Positions 1 to 11,515 of a DNA stretch of 64,000 nt are shown in pieces. Under the pieces are notes generated by a model. It was not told where the DNA came from. It saw only the letters and a program-made list of their open reading frames with translations, and made no database searches. Source of the stretch: an uncultured Pelagibacteraceae bacterium (GTDB lineage Bacteria > Pseudomonadota > Alphaproteobacteria > Pelagibacterales > Pelagibacteraceae); assembly GCA_902592265.1 (NCBI GenBank), contig CACJDV010000002.1:1-64000 (forward strand), given 5' to 3'. Every line of letters begins with the position of its first letter. The stretch's first letter is position 1. Made by a program: the position numbers and the translations under genes.

Positions 1-630
1 AAATTTAAAGAATTATACAAACTTGCAATAAATGAAAAAAATAAGATTACAGATGAAGCTACTTTATTTATCGATAGAAATAAAAAAATAAAATTCATAA
101 AAGGAGAAAATACTAATATTAAAATCACTTTTATAAATGATATAAAAAAAACTAAAACTTTTTTTGGTATTGGTTTTGATATTCATAGATTAGTGAGAAA
201 TAAAAAACTTTATCTAGGTGGCACTAAGATACCTTTTCACTCAGGATTAAAAGGACATTCGGATGGAGATGTAATCTTGCATTCGGTTATAGATGCAATT
301 TTAGGCGCAATGAGAAATAAAGATATTGGATCTTTTTTTCCTAACACAAAAAAATACAAAAATATTAGATCTCCAAAAATATTGAAACCAGTGATAGAGA
401 GTTTATATAAATCAAATTTTTTTATAAATAATTTGGATATAAATTTGATTTGTGAACAACCCAAAGTATCAAAATACAGAGATCGTATAATTAACTCTAT
501 ATCCAAATTGATGATGTTGAAAAAAGATTTAATAAATTTAAAAGGTAAAACAGTTGAAAAACTTGGTTTGATTGGAAAAGAAAAAGCTATTGCATGTGAA
601 GTTATAATCTCGATAACAAAATATGATTAA
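1..630 (+). CDS. ispDF: Bifunctional IspD/IspF isoprenoid enzyme, 5'-truncated by window edge
   Basis: The open frame runs in from base 1, so the gene begins before the window; the GTG at 193 is internal. The first ~55 residues match the C-terminal end of IspD (2-C-methyl-D-erythritol 4-phosphate cytidylyltransferase; ITDEATLF, then IKFIKGENTNIKIT). From about base 163 the IspF (MECDP synthase) domain starts with GIGFDIHRL, whose Asp and His bind the metal, followed by LYLGGTKIP, GHSDGDV and DIGSFFPN. Both act in the MEP pathway; dxr of the same pathway is at 22431. The fused IspDF form is known in Alphaproteobacteria. The stop overlaps the pgpA start by 8 bp. Confidence 0.93.
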   Translation, partial: KFKELYKLAINEKNKITDEATLFIDRNKKIKFIKGENTNIKITFINDIKKTKTFFGIGFDIHRLVRNKKLYLGGTKIPFHSGLKGHSDGDVILHSVIDAILGAMRNKDIGSFFPNTKKYKNIRSPKILKPVIESLYKSNFFINNLDINLICEQPKVSKYRDRIINSISKLMMLKKDLINLKGKTVEKLGLIGKEKAIACEVIISITKYD

Positions 631-1126
631 AACTCTTAATACTTTGTTTGTTACTATGTTCGGTTTAGGAAGGGTTTCAAAAATTCCAGGCACTTTTGGA
701 TCATTAGCTACAGTAATTATTCTTTATCTCTTTTTTCACATATTTAATTTATCCACAAACTTAATTTTAATATTTTTAATTGTCATTTTCATTTTATCTT
801 TTTTAGCTGTAGCACATCATATTAAAGATAATGAAAATAAAGATCCCAAAGAAATAATTATTGATGAATTTATTGGTCAGTCAATACCGATTTATCTTTA
901 TGAAATTTCACACGGTACAGAAAAATTACCAAATGAAGCATTAATTTTCTATAGTATTTGTTTTGTCTTATTTAGATTTTTTGATATTGCAAAACCATTC
1001 CCCGTAAGTTTTTTTGATAAAAACTTTAAAAATAGTTTTGGTGTAATTATGGATGATGTAATCGCAGGATTTTATGTTGTTTTATCTTTAATTTGTTTTA
1101 TGGTTTTAAGCAGTTATTTTTTGTAA
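623..1126 (+). CDS. pgpA: Phosphatidylglycerophosphatase A
   Basis: A 167-residue inner-membrane protein that dephosphorylates phosphatidylglycerophosphate to phosphatidylglycerol. The N-terminal GLGRVSKIPGTFGSLAT is the family signature, and the acidic IIIDEFIGQ and MDDVIAG segments carry the expected metal-binding residues. Several hydrophobic helices follow. The start overlaps the end of ispDF and the stop is shared with the next gene (TAATG at 1124), so the three genes look like one transcript. Confidence 0.9.
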   Translation: MIKTLNTLFVTMFGLGRVSKIPGTFGSLATVIILYLFFHIFNLSTNLILIFLIVIFILSFLAVAHHIKDNENKDPKEIIIDEFIGQSIPIYLYEISHGTEKLPNEALIFYSICFVLFRFFDIAKPFPVSFFDKNFKNSFGVIMDDVIAGFYVVLSLICFMVLSSYFL

Positions 1127-1587
1127 TGAAATCATTAATCAAGCTATTAATCAAAAGGAAAGTTAAAATATCAGTTGCAGAGTCTTGCACAGGTGGATTA
1201 TTAGCCAGCAACATCACTTCAGTAAATGGTGCTTCAAAAATATTTAATTTAGGATTGATAACTTATTCTAATCAAGCAAAAATTAAGATTTTAAAAGTAA
1301 ATAAGAATACTATTAAGAAATATGGTGCCGTAAGTTCTGAATGTTGTCACTCAATGGTTAATAATTTATCTAAAATTTCAAAAGCCAATATCAATGTTTC
1401 AATTACAGGCATTGCAGGACCCAGAGGTGGTACGAAAAAAAAACCTGTTGGATTAGTTTATATTGGAATTAAAAAAGGAAACAAAACTCAAGTAATTAAG
1501 TGTTTATTCAAAAGTAAAAAAAGATCTTCAATACAAAAAGCTACTGTAAAAAAAGCCTTAAATCTTATTTTTAGAGCTACTAAATAA
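1126..1587 (+). CDS. pncC: CinA C-terminal domain protein (nicotinamide-nucleotide amidase)
   Basis: A 153-residue stand-alone CinA C-terminal domain, predicted to deamidate NMN to NaMN in pyridine nucleotide recycling. The AESCTGG motif at residues 18-24 holds the family's catalytic Ser, and VSITGIAGPRGGT is the second signature. I prefer the ATG at 1126, overlapping the pgpA stop, to the upstream TTG at 1093, which would add 11 non-conserved residues. Its 3' end overlaps the convergent coq10-like gene by 30 bp, leaving no room for a separate terminator. Confidence 0.87.
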   Translation: MKSLIKLLIKRKVKISVAESCTGGLLASNITSVNGASKIFNLGLITYSNQAKIKILKVNKNTIKKYGAVSSECCHSMVNNLSKISKANINVSITGIAGPRGGTKKKPVGLVYIGIKKGNKTQVIKCLFKSKKRSSIQKATVKKALNLIFRATK

Positions 1588-2022
1588 CTGTTCTGCCCTT
1601 TTTTGGAATGCATCAGCGATTTTCTCTAATCCAAATTGAAAAGATACTACCATTAAGGAATTCAAAAATTTATTTTTAATTTCAAAATCAATATCAAAAG
1701 TTACTTCAGTAATTCCGTTTTCTTTATCAACAAAATTCCAGTTATTTGATAAGTGATTTAAAGGTCCCTCAATGTTTTTAACAAATATTGAATCTTCCTT
1801 TTTGTTAAAAACCACATCGCTTTTATAGGTATCTTTAAATGGTCCTTTGCCTATTGTTAAATCAGCAATTATTTTTGTTAGATCACCCTCATTTTTATTT
1901 TCATAAATTTTTGCGTCAAAACAAAATGGTACAAATTCTGGGTATTTTTCAATATCTAAAACTAAATCAATTAAATCTTTTTTTTTACATTCAATTAATC
2001 GCTTAACTGAAGCTTTTGGCAT
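1558..2022 (-). CDS. Coq10/RatA-like START-domain protein (ubiquinone-binding)
   Basis: A 154-residue polyketide cyclase/START-fold protein of the Coq10/RatA (YfjG) family. [23 protein letters not shown] and IEKYPEFVPFC match the family N-terminus. In Alphaproteobacteria this gene usually follows lipA and is annotated as a ubiquinone-binding Coq10 homologue; the RatA toxin label comes from E. coli. Its start abuts the lipA stop at 2022 (TAATG overlap), so it should be cotranscribed with lipA. The exact function is inferred from the family only. Confidence 0.8.
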   Translation of the reverse strand: MPKASVKRLIECKKKDLIDLVLDIEKYPEFVPFCFDAKIYENKNEGDLTKIIADLTIGKGPFKDTYKSDVVFNKKEDSIFVKNIEGPLNHLSNNWNFVDKENGITEVTFDIDFEIKNKFLNSLMVVSFQFGLEKIADAFQKRAEQLFSSSKNKI

Positions 2023-2954
2023 TAATGATTGTTTAATCTATTTTGTTGAAGTTTAGCAAAATCTTCATCTGCGTGATAAGAAGATCTCGTTAGAGGGGAT
2101 GAAGAAACTAATAAAAATCCTTTTGATTTAGCAATTAATTCTAATTCTTTAAATTCATCTGGATGATAATATCTTTCAAGAGGATGATGTTTCACTGAAG
2201 GTTGAAGATACTGACCAATTGTAATAAAATCAACATCGGCAGATCTCAAGTCATCCATTACTTGAATTATTTCATCTTGCTCTTCCCCAAGACCAACCAT
2301 AATTCCAGATTTAGTAAAAACTTTACTATTGTTTTTTTTTGCATTTTTAAGAAGATCTAGTGATGCAAAATATCTAGCTCCAGGTCTAACTTTGAGGTAA
2401 AGTCTTGGAACAGTTTCAATGTTATGATTAAATACATCTAAATCAGCTTTAAGCAACTCTTTATATGCATCCCCTTTTCTTAAAAAATCTGGAGTAAGCA
2501 CTTCTATTGTTGTATTAGGATTTTTTTTTCTCGTTGTTTCAACAACTTTTTTAAAATGATTTGAGCCACCATCAGATAGATCATCTCTATCGACAGATGT
2601 AATGACTACGTGTCTTAAATTAAGTTTATTGACTGCGTTAGCTATTTTAATATCCTCAAAAGGATCTAATTTTTCGGGTTTACCTGTTTTAACATCACAA
2701 AAAGAGCATGCTCTCGTGCACGTATCACCCATTATCATAAAAGTAGCATGTCTTTTGCTCCAACACTCTGTGATATTCGGACAATTGGCTTCCTGGCATA
2801 CTGTAACAAGGTTGCTTTTATTGACTACAGTTTTTGTAAGAAAAAATTCTTTACTATTAGTTAGCTTTGATCTGATCCAATCAGGTTTTTTCTTAATTGG
2901 ATTAATTGGATTATTGACTTTTTCAGGATGCCTAGGTCTAATTTTTTGAGTCAT
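2022..2954 (-). CDS. lipA: Lipoyl synthase
   Basis: A 310-residue radical SAM enzyme that inserts two sulfurs into octanoyl groups on E2/GcvH proteins. The auxiliary cluster ligands are C53, C58 and C64 ([12 protein letters not shown]), the radical SAM CxxxCxxC is C79/C83/C86 (CTRACSFC), and the C-terminal RSSYHADE supplies the conserved Ser ligand. The start overlaps the ftsB-like stop by 4 bp. In many Alphaproteobacteria pdhABC-lpd sit between ftsB and lipA; here they are absent from that position. Confidence 0.96.
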   Translation of the reverse strand: MTQKIRPRHPEKVNNPINPIKKKPDWIRSKLTNSKEFFLTKTVVNKSNLVTVCQEANCPNITECWSKRHATFMIMGDTCTRACSFCDVKTGKPEKLDPFEDIKIANAVNKLNLRHVVITSVDRDDLSDGGSNHFKKVVETTRKKNPNTTIEVLTPDFLRKGDAYKELLKADLDVFNHNIETVPRLYLKVRPGARYFASLDLLKNAKKNNSKVFTKSGIMVGLGEEQDEIIQVMDDLRSADVDFITIGQYLQPSVKHHPLERYYHPDEFKELELIAKSKGFLLVSSSPLTRSSYHADEDFAKLQQNRLNNH

Positions 2955-3244
2955 TTTTTTATAATATAAATTTTCTCACTTTTTTTACCAAATAATAACC
3001 TCTCTCTAATTAAAGTTTCAATATAATCAAGATCAAGATTGTCACTTAACAATGAATTCTTAAATTCTAAGTCATTTATTTGATTAATTAACGACAATTC
3101 TTTAATTTTCAAATTGTTTAAAATTTGCTTTTTTTCATAATATGAAATTAATCCTCTGTCGCCTGATAAAAGATTGAAGAAAAAATATATTATTAGAAAA
3201 ACCGATATTAATAAAAAATAATTTTTTTTTATTCTTTGAAGCAT
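2951..3244 (-). CDS. FtsB/DivIC-family septum formation initiator
   Basis: A 97-residue bitopic protein: a short cytoplasmic N-terminus, one membrane helix at about residues 9-27, a [12 protein letters not shown] linker, then a coiled coil at about 40-70 and a C-terminal [12 protein letters not shown] segment. This layout and its place directly after eno are typical of FtsB/DivIC cell-division proteins in Alphaproteobacteria. It overlaps eno by 1 bp and lipA by 4 bp. The family is diverse in sequence, so the call rests on topology and synteny. Confidence 0.82.
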   Translation of the reverse strand: MLQRIKKNYFLLISVFLIIYFFFNLLSGDRGLISYYEKKQILNNLKIKELSLINQINDLEFKNSLLSDNLDLDYIETLIRERLLFGKKSEKIYIIKK

Positions 3245-4500
3245 TAATGAATCTTATTCATTCTAGCTTTTTTTCCAAGTTCTTCTTCTATACGTAATAA
3301 TTGATTATATTTGGCGATTCTCTCTGATCTTGCTAAAGATCCTGTTTTTATTTGATTAGAATTAGTGCCAACAGCTAAATCTGCAATAAATGTATCTTCG
3401 CTATCACCAGATCTATGAGAAATTATTGTTTTAAATCCAATAATTTGGGCAAATCTAATTACATCCAAAGTCTCTGAAACAGTGCCGATTTGATTTAGCT
3501 TAATTAAAATTGCATTTGAGGATAAATTTAAAAATCCTTTCTTTAATCGCTCAAGGTTTGTGACATAAAGATCGTCACCCACAATCTGAACCTTTTTAAG
3601 AGATTTCATCAACTTAGTCCATGATATCCAATCATTTTCAGCAAACGGATCTTCGATTGATTTAATTTTATATTTATTAATCATTTTTTTATATTCTTGA
3701 ATAGATTTTTCAACAGAAATATAGTTTTTTGAATGAATGGAATATTTATTCTTTTTATATAATTCATTTGCAGCTACATCCAAACAAATTGAAACGTCTT
3801 TACCGTTAACGAAGCCTGATTTTCTTATAGCTAAAACAATTAAATCCAAAGCTTGATTGTTGTTATTAATCATTGGTGCAAATCCACCCTCGTCTCCAAC
3901 AGATGTGGATAATCCTTTATTCTCTATAATTTTACTCAAATTTTTAATCACTAAAAAACAAATCCTCATTCCATCAGAAAAATTTCTAGCGCGATCTGGT
4001 CTAATCATAAATTCTTGAATTCTTAAACCATTATTAGCATGCGCCCCACCATTAATGATATTCATAAGTGGAAATGGTAGCTTGAAATTTTTTTTGACAA
4101 AAAAAGTTTTGTACAGTGGTTGTTTTCTAATTTTTGCTGAAAGTTTTTTTGCTGCCATTGAAACAGCTAATATGGAATTAGCGCCTAACTTGGTTTTTTG
4201 TTTTGTTCCATCTAAATTAATCATTATAGCGTCTATTTTCTCTTGGTTATGTATACTTTGTCCCTTAAGATTTTTTGAAATTTTAGTGTTAACCAAACCA
4301 ATTGCATTCAAAACACTTTTCCCTAAGTATTTACTATTATTTTTGTCTCTTTTTTCAAAAGCTTCGTAAGTTCCTGTCGACGCCCCTGAAGGACAAATTG
4401 CTGTTGCACTTTGATTTTTAACAAAAACCTCAGCTTCAATAGTTGGATTACCTCTACTGTCAAAAACTTGTCGGGCTTTTACTTTTGTAATTTTACTCAC
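3244..4500 (-). CDS. eno: Enolase
   Basis: A 418-residue glycolytic enzyme interconverting 2-phosphoglycerate and phosphoenolpyruvate. Signatures are VFDSRGNPTIE near the N-terminus, PSGASTGTYEA, the catalytic-Glu region VGDEGGFAP (E204), the IKLNQIGT catalytic-Lys strand, and SHRSGDSEDT near residue 365. Its length is near the usual ~425. It lies in a tight minus-strand run tpiA-secG-pyrG-kdsA-eno-ftsB, so the glycolytic genes tpiA and eno share a probable transcript with CTP and KDO synthesis. Confidence 0.97.
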   Translation of the reverse strand: MSKITKVKARQVFDSRGNPTIEAEVFVKNQSATAICPSGASTGTYEAFEKRDKNNSKYLGKSVLNAIGLVNTKISKNLKGQSIHNQEKIDAIMINLDGTKQKTKLGANSILAVSMAAKKLSAKIRKQPLYKTFFVKKNFKLPFPLMNIINGGAHANNGLRIQEFMIRPDRARNFSDGMRICFLVIKNLSKIIENKGLSTSVGDEGGFAPMINNNNQALDLIVLAIRKSGFVNGKDVSICLDVAANELYKKNKYSIHSKNYISVEKSIQEYKKMINKYKIKSIEDPFAENDWISWTKLMKSLKKVQIVGDDLYVTNLERLKKGFLNLSSNAILIKLNQIGTVSETLDVIRFAQIIGFKTIISHRSGDSEDTFIADLAVGTNSNQIKTGSLARSERIAKYNQLLRIEEELGKKARMNKIH

Positions 4501-6947
<2,447 letters not shown>

Positions 6948-6978
6948 TTATAGCCAATAAAAAAGTAAATGAAAAGTA

Positions 6979-7272
6979 TTAATTATTATTTTCTGGGATT
7001 GTTGGTGTGTCTTCCTCAACTTGATCTAAAACTGAGCTTGTAGGTGTTAAATCACCTCTAGACACGATCGTTAAAGCTAAACTGCATATGATAAATAAAG
7101 TAGCAACAACACCAGTTGCTTTTGTCATAAAATTTCCTGCTGTCTTGGAAAACATCATATTTTCTTGAGAAACGCCAATTCCAAGTGCCCCTCCCTCAGA
7201 TTTTTGCATTAAAACTAACAAGACTAAAATTAAAGCAAGAATGATATTCAACACTAATAATATATTTTCCAT
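6979..7272 (-). CDS. secG: Preprotein translocase subunit SecG
   Basis: A 97-residue Sec translocon subunit with two membrane helices (about residues 3-21 and 52-69) separated by LMQKSEGGALGIG, the conserved SecG loop, and a following GNFMTKATGVVATLF. The C-terminal tail is acidic and Pro/Thr-rich. It starts 5 bp downstream of the tpiA stop. The order tpiA-secG-pyrG is conserved in Alphaproteobacteria. Confidence 0.92.
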   Translation of the reverse strand: MENILLVLNIILALILVLLVLMQKSEGGALGIGVSQENMMFSKTAGNFMTKATGVVATLFIICSLALTIVSRGDLTPTSSVLDQVEEDTPTIPENNN

Positions 7273-7277
7273 GGAGG

Positions 7278-8015
7278 TTAATTATACGTTTTTTTGATTA
7301 TATCAATGAATTTTTTATGATCTTGAGAAGCTCCTCCAACTAGAAATCCATCTATATTTTTTATTAATTTTAATTCATTTATATTTTTTGGATTTACCGA
7401 ACCACCATACAAAACTTTGATATTTCTAACTTTTTTTTTTATAAAATTGATAGTATCAAATAGATCATCAGGTTTAGGTATTATACCTGTCCCAATTGAC
7501 CATACAGGTTCATAGGCAATTACAATATTTTTTTTTTTATTAATTTTTTGTAAGCCCAAAGTTATTTGTTTTGATAAAATTTTTTTAGTTATTTTTTTTC
7601 GTTTTTGGACTAAGGTTTCACCAATACAAAAAATAACTTTTAAACCTGATTTGGTTGCTGATTTAATCTTGGCATTAATTAATTTGTCTGTTTCACCAGA
7701 CTCACGGTTTTCTGAATGACCTAAAATAACATACTTTGCCCCAGCATTTTTTAACATCATAGGATTTATAGAACCAGTTGAAGCACCATAAGTAAGGCTT
7801 TCGTGACAGTTTTGAGCACCAACTTGAATTTTAGAATTCATAACTTTTTTAGACATTGGATTAATTAATGTGCTTGGTGGGCAATAAATAATTTTAGTTT
7901 TATTTGAGTTTTTAAATATTTTTAAAAATTTGATTACTTTACTAAGTGAATTTAATGTACTTAATCCACCAAACATTTTCCAATTAGCAATAAAATACAT
8001 ATATTTGTTTGTCAT
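7278..8015 (-). CDS. tpiA: Triosephosphate isomerase
   Basis: A 245-residue TIM barrel interconverting dihydroxyacetone phosphate and glyceraldehyde 3-phosphate. All catalytic residues are present: K13 in NWKM, H100 in ILGHSENRES, and E169 in AYEPVWSIGTG; the phosphate-binding GGSV is near the C-terminus. It is the first gene of the minus-strand run down to coq10, and is divergent from the PpiD-like gene across a 56-bp gap that must hold promoters for both directions. Confidence 0.96.
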   Translation of the reverse strand: MTNKYMYFIANWKMFGGLSTLNSLSKVIKFLKIFKNSNKTKIIYCPPSTLINPMSKKVMNSKIQVGAQNCHESLTYGASTGSINPMMLKNAGAKYVILGHSENRESGETDKLINAKIKSATKSGLKVIFCIGETLVQKRKKITKKILSKQITLGLQKINKKKNIVIAYEPVWSIGTGIIPKPDDLFDTINFIKKKVRNIKVLYGGSVNPKNINELKLIKNIDGFLVGGASQDHKKFIDIIKKTYN

Positions 8016-8071
8016 CTACTTAAATTTAATCTATAGGTTTGCTTTTTATAGATCAATAAATTTATATAGTA

Positions 8072-9487
8072 ATGATAGGTAGTTTTAGAAATTTTGCCAA
8101 AACAAAGTTTGCGGGAATATTAGTTTTTATAATGATTATACCTTTTGTTTTTTGGGGTATGGGAAGTATGTTCAGCAGTGGAAATACAAATACAATTGCA
8201 AAAATAAATGAGAAAAATATTTCAACAGAGGAATTTATTGATTATTTAAATAATTCTGGAATTCCTCAAAATACAATAAGAGAAAATTTAAATGATAATA
8301 TTATTGAAGAAATATTATCTACAGTTGTTTCAGCTAAAATTTTAGATCTAGAAATTGAGGAATACGATTTAATTATTTCAAAAGAGACACTGCTGAAAAT
8401 GATAAAAAAAAATAAAAATTTTTTAGACGAACAAGGAAATTTTCAAAGAGTTAAATATGAAAAATTTTTACTTGAAAATAATCAAACGGCTCCTCAGTTT
8501 GAACTACGTCTAAAAAATCGTGAATTACAAAAGAACTTATTCAGTTTCGTGGGTGCTGGAACTGTTACTCCAAAATTTTTAATAAAAAAACTTTATGAAG
8601 AAGAAAATAGAAAATTAGAAATAGATTATATAAATTTAAACGCATTTTATAAAAAGAAAGATAGTTTTACAGATAATGATATAAAAGAATTTTTAGAGGA
8701 AAATAAAGATAATTTAAAAGTAGAATATATTGATTTTGATTATTCTATAATAAATCCTAAAAATTTAGTTGGTGTAGATGAATTTAATCAGACTTTTTTT
8801 GATAAAATTGACCAAATAGAAATTGATATTTCAAATGAACTTCCTTTTGAGACAATTGTTACAAACTTTAATTTAAAGTCTAAAAAGATTAAAGATTTTA
8901 GATTTACTTATGATAAGAACGAAATTGAAAAAAAGATATTTGAGTCAAGAAAAAATGAGTTTGATATCATTGAATTTAAAGATGACTACATTCTCTATAA
9001 AATAATAAAATCAGAACAACGTTCTCCTAATTTAAGTGATCTAGTTCTTAGAGAAGAGATCCTAGGATTAATATATGAAAGAAATAAGTATGAATATAAC
9101 AAGGATTTAATAAAAAAAATTGATGAAAAAAACTTTAATAATGAAAATTTTGTAGAAATGGGACGTAATAAAATTGAAAATTTATTATTAAATTCTGTCA
9201 AAGATAATAAAAAATTTGATATTAAAGCAGTAGAACTTATGTACTCGTTACCTGTAAACTCTTTCACTCTTATAAATGATGAAATGAGCAACATTTATTT
9301 GGCTAAAATAAAGAGCTTTCAAAATGAAACAATGGAAAATAATGACAAAATAAATGAATATGCAAGTAAACAAAATTCAAATTTAAAAAATAATATGTTA
9401 AAATCTTATGATTTATATCTCAACAGCAGGTATGATGTTACGTTAAATCAAAAAACAATAGAACGAGTTAAAAATTTCTTTCAATGA
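8072..9487 (+). CDS. PpiD/SurA-N-like periplasmic folding factor
   Basis: A 471-residue protein with a short cytoplasmic N-terminus, one membrane anchor at about residues 13-32 (GILVFIMIIPFVFWGMG), then a SurA_N-type helical chaperone region (IAKINEKNISTEEFIDYLN). This is the layout of PpiD, but it is shorter than E. coli PpiD (623), and I cannot see a clear parvulin active-site block, so a degenerate isomerase domain is likely. The order tpiA-ppiD-trpE is standard in Alphaproteobacteria. The stop overlaps the trpE start (ATGA). Confidence 0.75.
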   Translation: MIGSFRNFAKTKFAGILVFIMIIPFVFWGMGSMFSSGNTNTIAKINEKNISTEEFIDYLNNSGIPQNTIRENLNDNIIEEILSTVVSAKILDLEIEEYDLIISKETLLKMIKKNKNFLDEQGNFQRVKYEKFLLENNQTAPQFELRLKNRELQKNLFSFVGAGTVTPKFLIKKLYEEENRKLEIDYINLNAFYKKKDSFTDNDIKEFLEENKDNLKVEYIDFDYSIINPKNLVGVDEFNQTFFDKIDQIEIDISNELPFETIVTNFNLKSKKIKDFRFTYDKNEIEKKIFESRKNEFDIIEFKDDYILYKIIKSEQRSPNLSDLVLREEILGLIYERNKYEYNKDLIKKIDEKNFNNENFVEMGRNKIENLLLNSVKDNKKFDIKAVELMYSLPVNSFTLINDEMSNIYLAKIKSFQNETMENNDKINEYASKQNSNLKNNMLKSYDLYLNSRYDVTLNQKTIERVKNFFQ

Positions 9488-10944
9488 ACTTAAATCGAAG
9501 CTTCAAAGATTTTAAGTTTCGACATAGAAGCAATAAAAATCAAATTATATATACTTCAAAAAAAATTAAAGAAGATGAAGAGATCTTAAATTTAATAGAT
9601 AATTTTTTAAGTGAAAAAAATAGCTTTATATTTGAGTCAGTAGAGAAAGGTAAGATCAAAGGAAGATACACTATATTTGGTAAAAATCCTGATAAGATAT
9701 GGGAATTTAGAAATAGATATTCTTATTTAATTCAAAATGATAAGAAAATTAAACTTAAAGATAAACCTGAAAACTTGATTGAGAAAATAATTGAGGAATT
9801 TAAATTTGAAACTCCTAAAAGCTTACCAAAACTTTGTTCTTTAATTTCAGGATATTTCTCATATGATTCTATAAGATATATAGAGAAAATTCCTAATAAT
9901 TGTAAGGATGATCTGAATATACCCGATGTAAGACTTCTGCGACCAAGAACACTTATAATTCACGATAATTTAAAAAAAGAGATATTCTTTATTATAAATA
10001 TCTACAAAGACGAAAAAATTGGAGATTATAAAAAAAAATATGATGAGATAAGATCAGATCTTTTAAGATTGCTAATTCAGTCATCAATTAAAAATATAGA
10101 TAATAGAACTCAATTAAAATCAAATAATATTAAAGTTAAATCAAATACTTCTAAAAATAAATTCTTACAAATGGTCAATAAAGCAAAAAAATATATAAAA
10201 TTGGGAGATATATTTCAGGTAGTTTTGAGCCAAAGATTTGAAGCTAAGTTAACAAAAAAACCAATTGATATTTATAAGAAACTTAGAGTGACTAACCCAT
10301 CACCTTTTATGTTTTTTTTTAACTTCAGCGACTTTCAAATTATTGGTGCAAGCCCAGAAATATTAGTGAGATTAAGGGATAATAAAATTACTGTAAGACC
10401 AATCGCAGGAACAAGACCAAGAGGCAAAACATTGAGAGAAGATCGTTTTTATGAAAAAGATCTTCTTAATGATAAAAAAGAACTTTCAGAGCACTTAATG
10501 CTATTAGATTTAGGAAGAAATGATGCCGGTAAAGTTTCAAAAATTGATACGGTAAAAGTAACTGAAAGCTTCATTATTGAGAGATATTCTCATGTAATGC
10601 ATATAGTATCAAATGTCATTGGTGAATATAATAAGAAATTTTCAAAGTTTAAATCACTTCTAGCTGGTTTCCCTGCAGGAACTGTTTCTGGTGCTCCAAA
10701 AATTAGAGCTATGGAAATAATTGACGAATTAGAAACAACTAAGAGAAAAGTTTATGCTGGTGGTATAGGTTATTTTTCAGCAAACGGAGAATTTGATACA
10801 TGCATAGCCTTAAGAACAGCTGTAGTTAAAAAAGATAAATTTTATGTTCAAGCTGGAGCTGGAATTGTTGCCGATAGCAAACCTTTAAAAGAATATGAGG
10901 AAACTGTTAACAAGGCAAAAGCCTTAATTAATGCTTTAAAATGA
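9484..10944 (+). CDS. trpE: Anthranilate synthase component I
   Basis: A 486-residue chorismate-using enzyme that makes anthranilate with ammonia from TrpG. Catalytic-domain signatures are FQVVLSQRFE, IGASPEILVR, PIAGTRPRG, DLGRNDAGKV and the C-terminal AGAGIVADSKP. The N-terminal FESVEKGKIKGRYTIFG corresponds to the tryptophan-binding LLES region, with F at a usually Leu position, so feedback control is probable. It overlaps both neighbours by 4 bp. There is no leader peptide or attenuator space ahead of it, so it probably depends on the promoter upstream of the PpiD-like gene. Confidence 0.95.
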   Translation: MNLNRSFKDFKFRHRSNKNQIIYTSKKIKEDEEILNLIDNFLSEKNSFIFESVEKGKIKGRYTIFGKNPDKIWEFRNRYSYLIQNDKKIKLKDKPENLIEKIIEEFKFETPKSLPKLCSLISGYFSYDSIRYIEKIPNNCKDDLNIPDVRLLRPRTLIIHDNLKKEIFFIINIYKDEKIGDYKKKYDEIRSDLLRLLIQSSIKNIDNRTQLKSNNIKVKSNTSKNKFLQMVNKAKKYIKLGDIFQVVLSQRFEAKLTKKPIDIYKKLRVTNPSPFMFFFNFSDFQIIGASPEILVRLRDNKITVRPIAGTRPRGKTLREDRFYEKDLLNDKKELSEHLMLLDLGRNDAGKVSKIDTVKVTESFIIERYSHVMHIVSNVIGEYNKKFSKFKSLLAGFPAGTVSGAPKIRAMEIIDELETTKRKVYAGGIGYFSANGEFDTCIALRTAVVKKDKFYVQAGAGIVADSKPLKEYEETVNKAKALINALK

Positions 10945-11510
10945 AAAAAATAATTCTAATAGATAATTACGATAGTTTCACTTTTAATCTTTATCACTAT
11001 CTATCCTCATTAAAAGTTAATGTAGATGTAATTAGGAACGATCAAATTACATCCAATCAGATATTAAAAAGAAGATATAATAAAATTGTAATTTCCCCAG
11101 GCCCAGGTAATCCTAATCAATCAGGTAATTGTTTAAAAATAGTCAAAAATTTATATAAAAAAATTCCAATACTTGGGGTTTGTCTTGGACATCAAATAAT
11201 AGGACAAGTATTTGGTTCTAAAATTATTCAAGCTAGAAAACTAATGCATGGTAAAACAAGTAAAATAATCTCAAAAAAAGCGGGAATTTTAAAAAATCTT
11301 CCAAAATCATTTGAGGCAACACGGTATCACAGCTTAATTATTGACAAAAAATCACTATCAAAACATCTTGAAATCACGGCTGAGAGTGAAGATGGTTTGA
11401 TAATGGCTGTCCAACATAAAAATTACGATGTTCATGGAGTGCAATTTCACCCGGAAAGTATTAAAACTAAATTAGGTATAAAAATTTTAAAAAATTTTAT
11501 TAAAATCTAA
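10941..11510 (+). CDS. trpG: Anthranilate synthase component II (glutamine amidotransferase)
   Basis: A 189-residue class I glutaminase supplying ammonia to TrpE. The nucleophile is C81 in GVCLGHQ; the partner His and Glu are in HGVQFHPES near residue 170, and the oxyanion loop is ISPGPGNP. It is a stand-alone TrpG, not fused to TrpD or TrpE. It overlaps trpE by 4 bp and is 5 bp from trpD. In some bacteria such a subunit also serves aminodeoxychorismate synthase (PabA); I see no pabB here. Confidence 0.94.
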   Translation: MKKIILIDNYDSFTFNLYHYLSSLKVNVDVIRNDQITSNQILKRRYNKIVISPGPGNPNQSGNCLKIVKNLYKKIPILGVCLGHQIIGQVFGSKIIQARKLMHGKTSKIISKKAGILKNLPKSFEATRYHSLIIDKKSLSKHLEITAESEDGLIMAVQHKNYDVHGVQFHPESIKTKLGIKILKNFIKI

Positions 11511-11515
11511 AATCA

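Noticed and set aside
1093..1125. Upstream TTG start for the CinA-domain gene
   Set aside because: Adds 11 residues overlapping pgpA; the ATG at 1126 is in a TAATG overlap typical of this genome.
9470..9490. Trp attenuator or leader peptide before trpE
   Set aside because: trpE overlaps the upstream gene by 4 bp, leaving no leader; no Trp-rich short frame or alternative hairpins seen.
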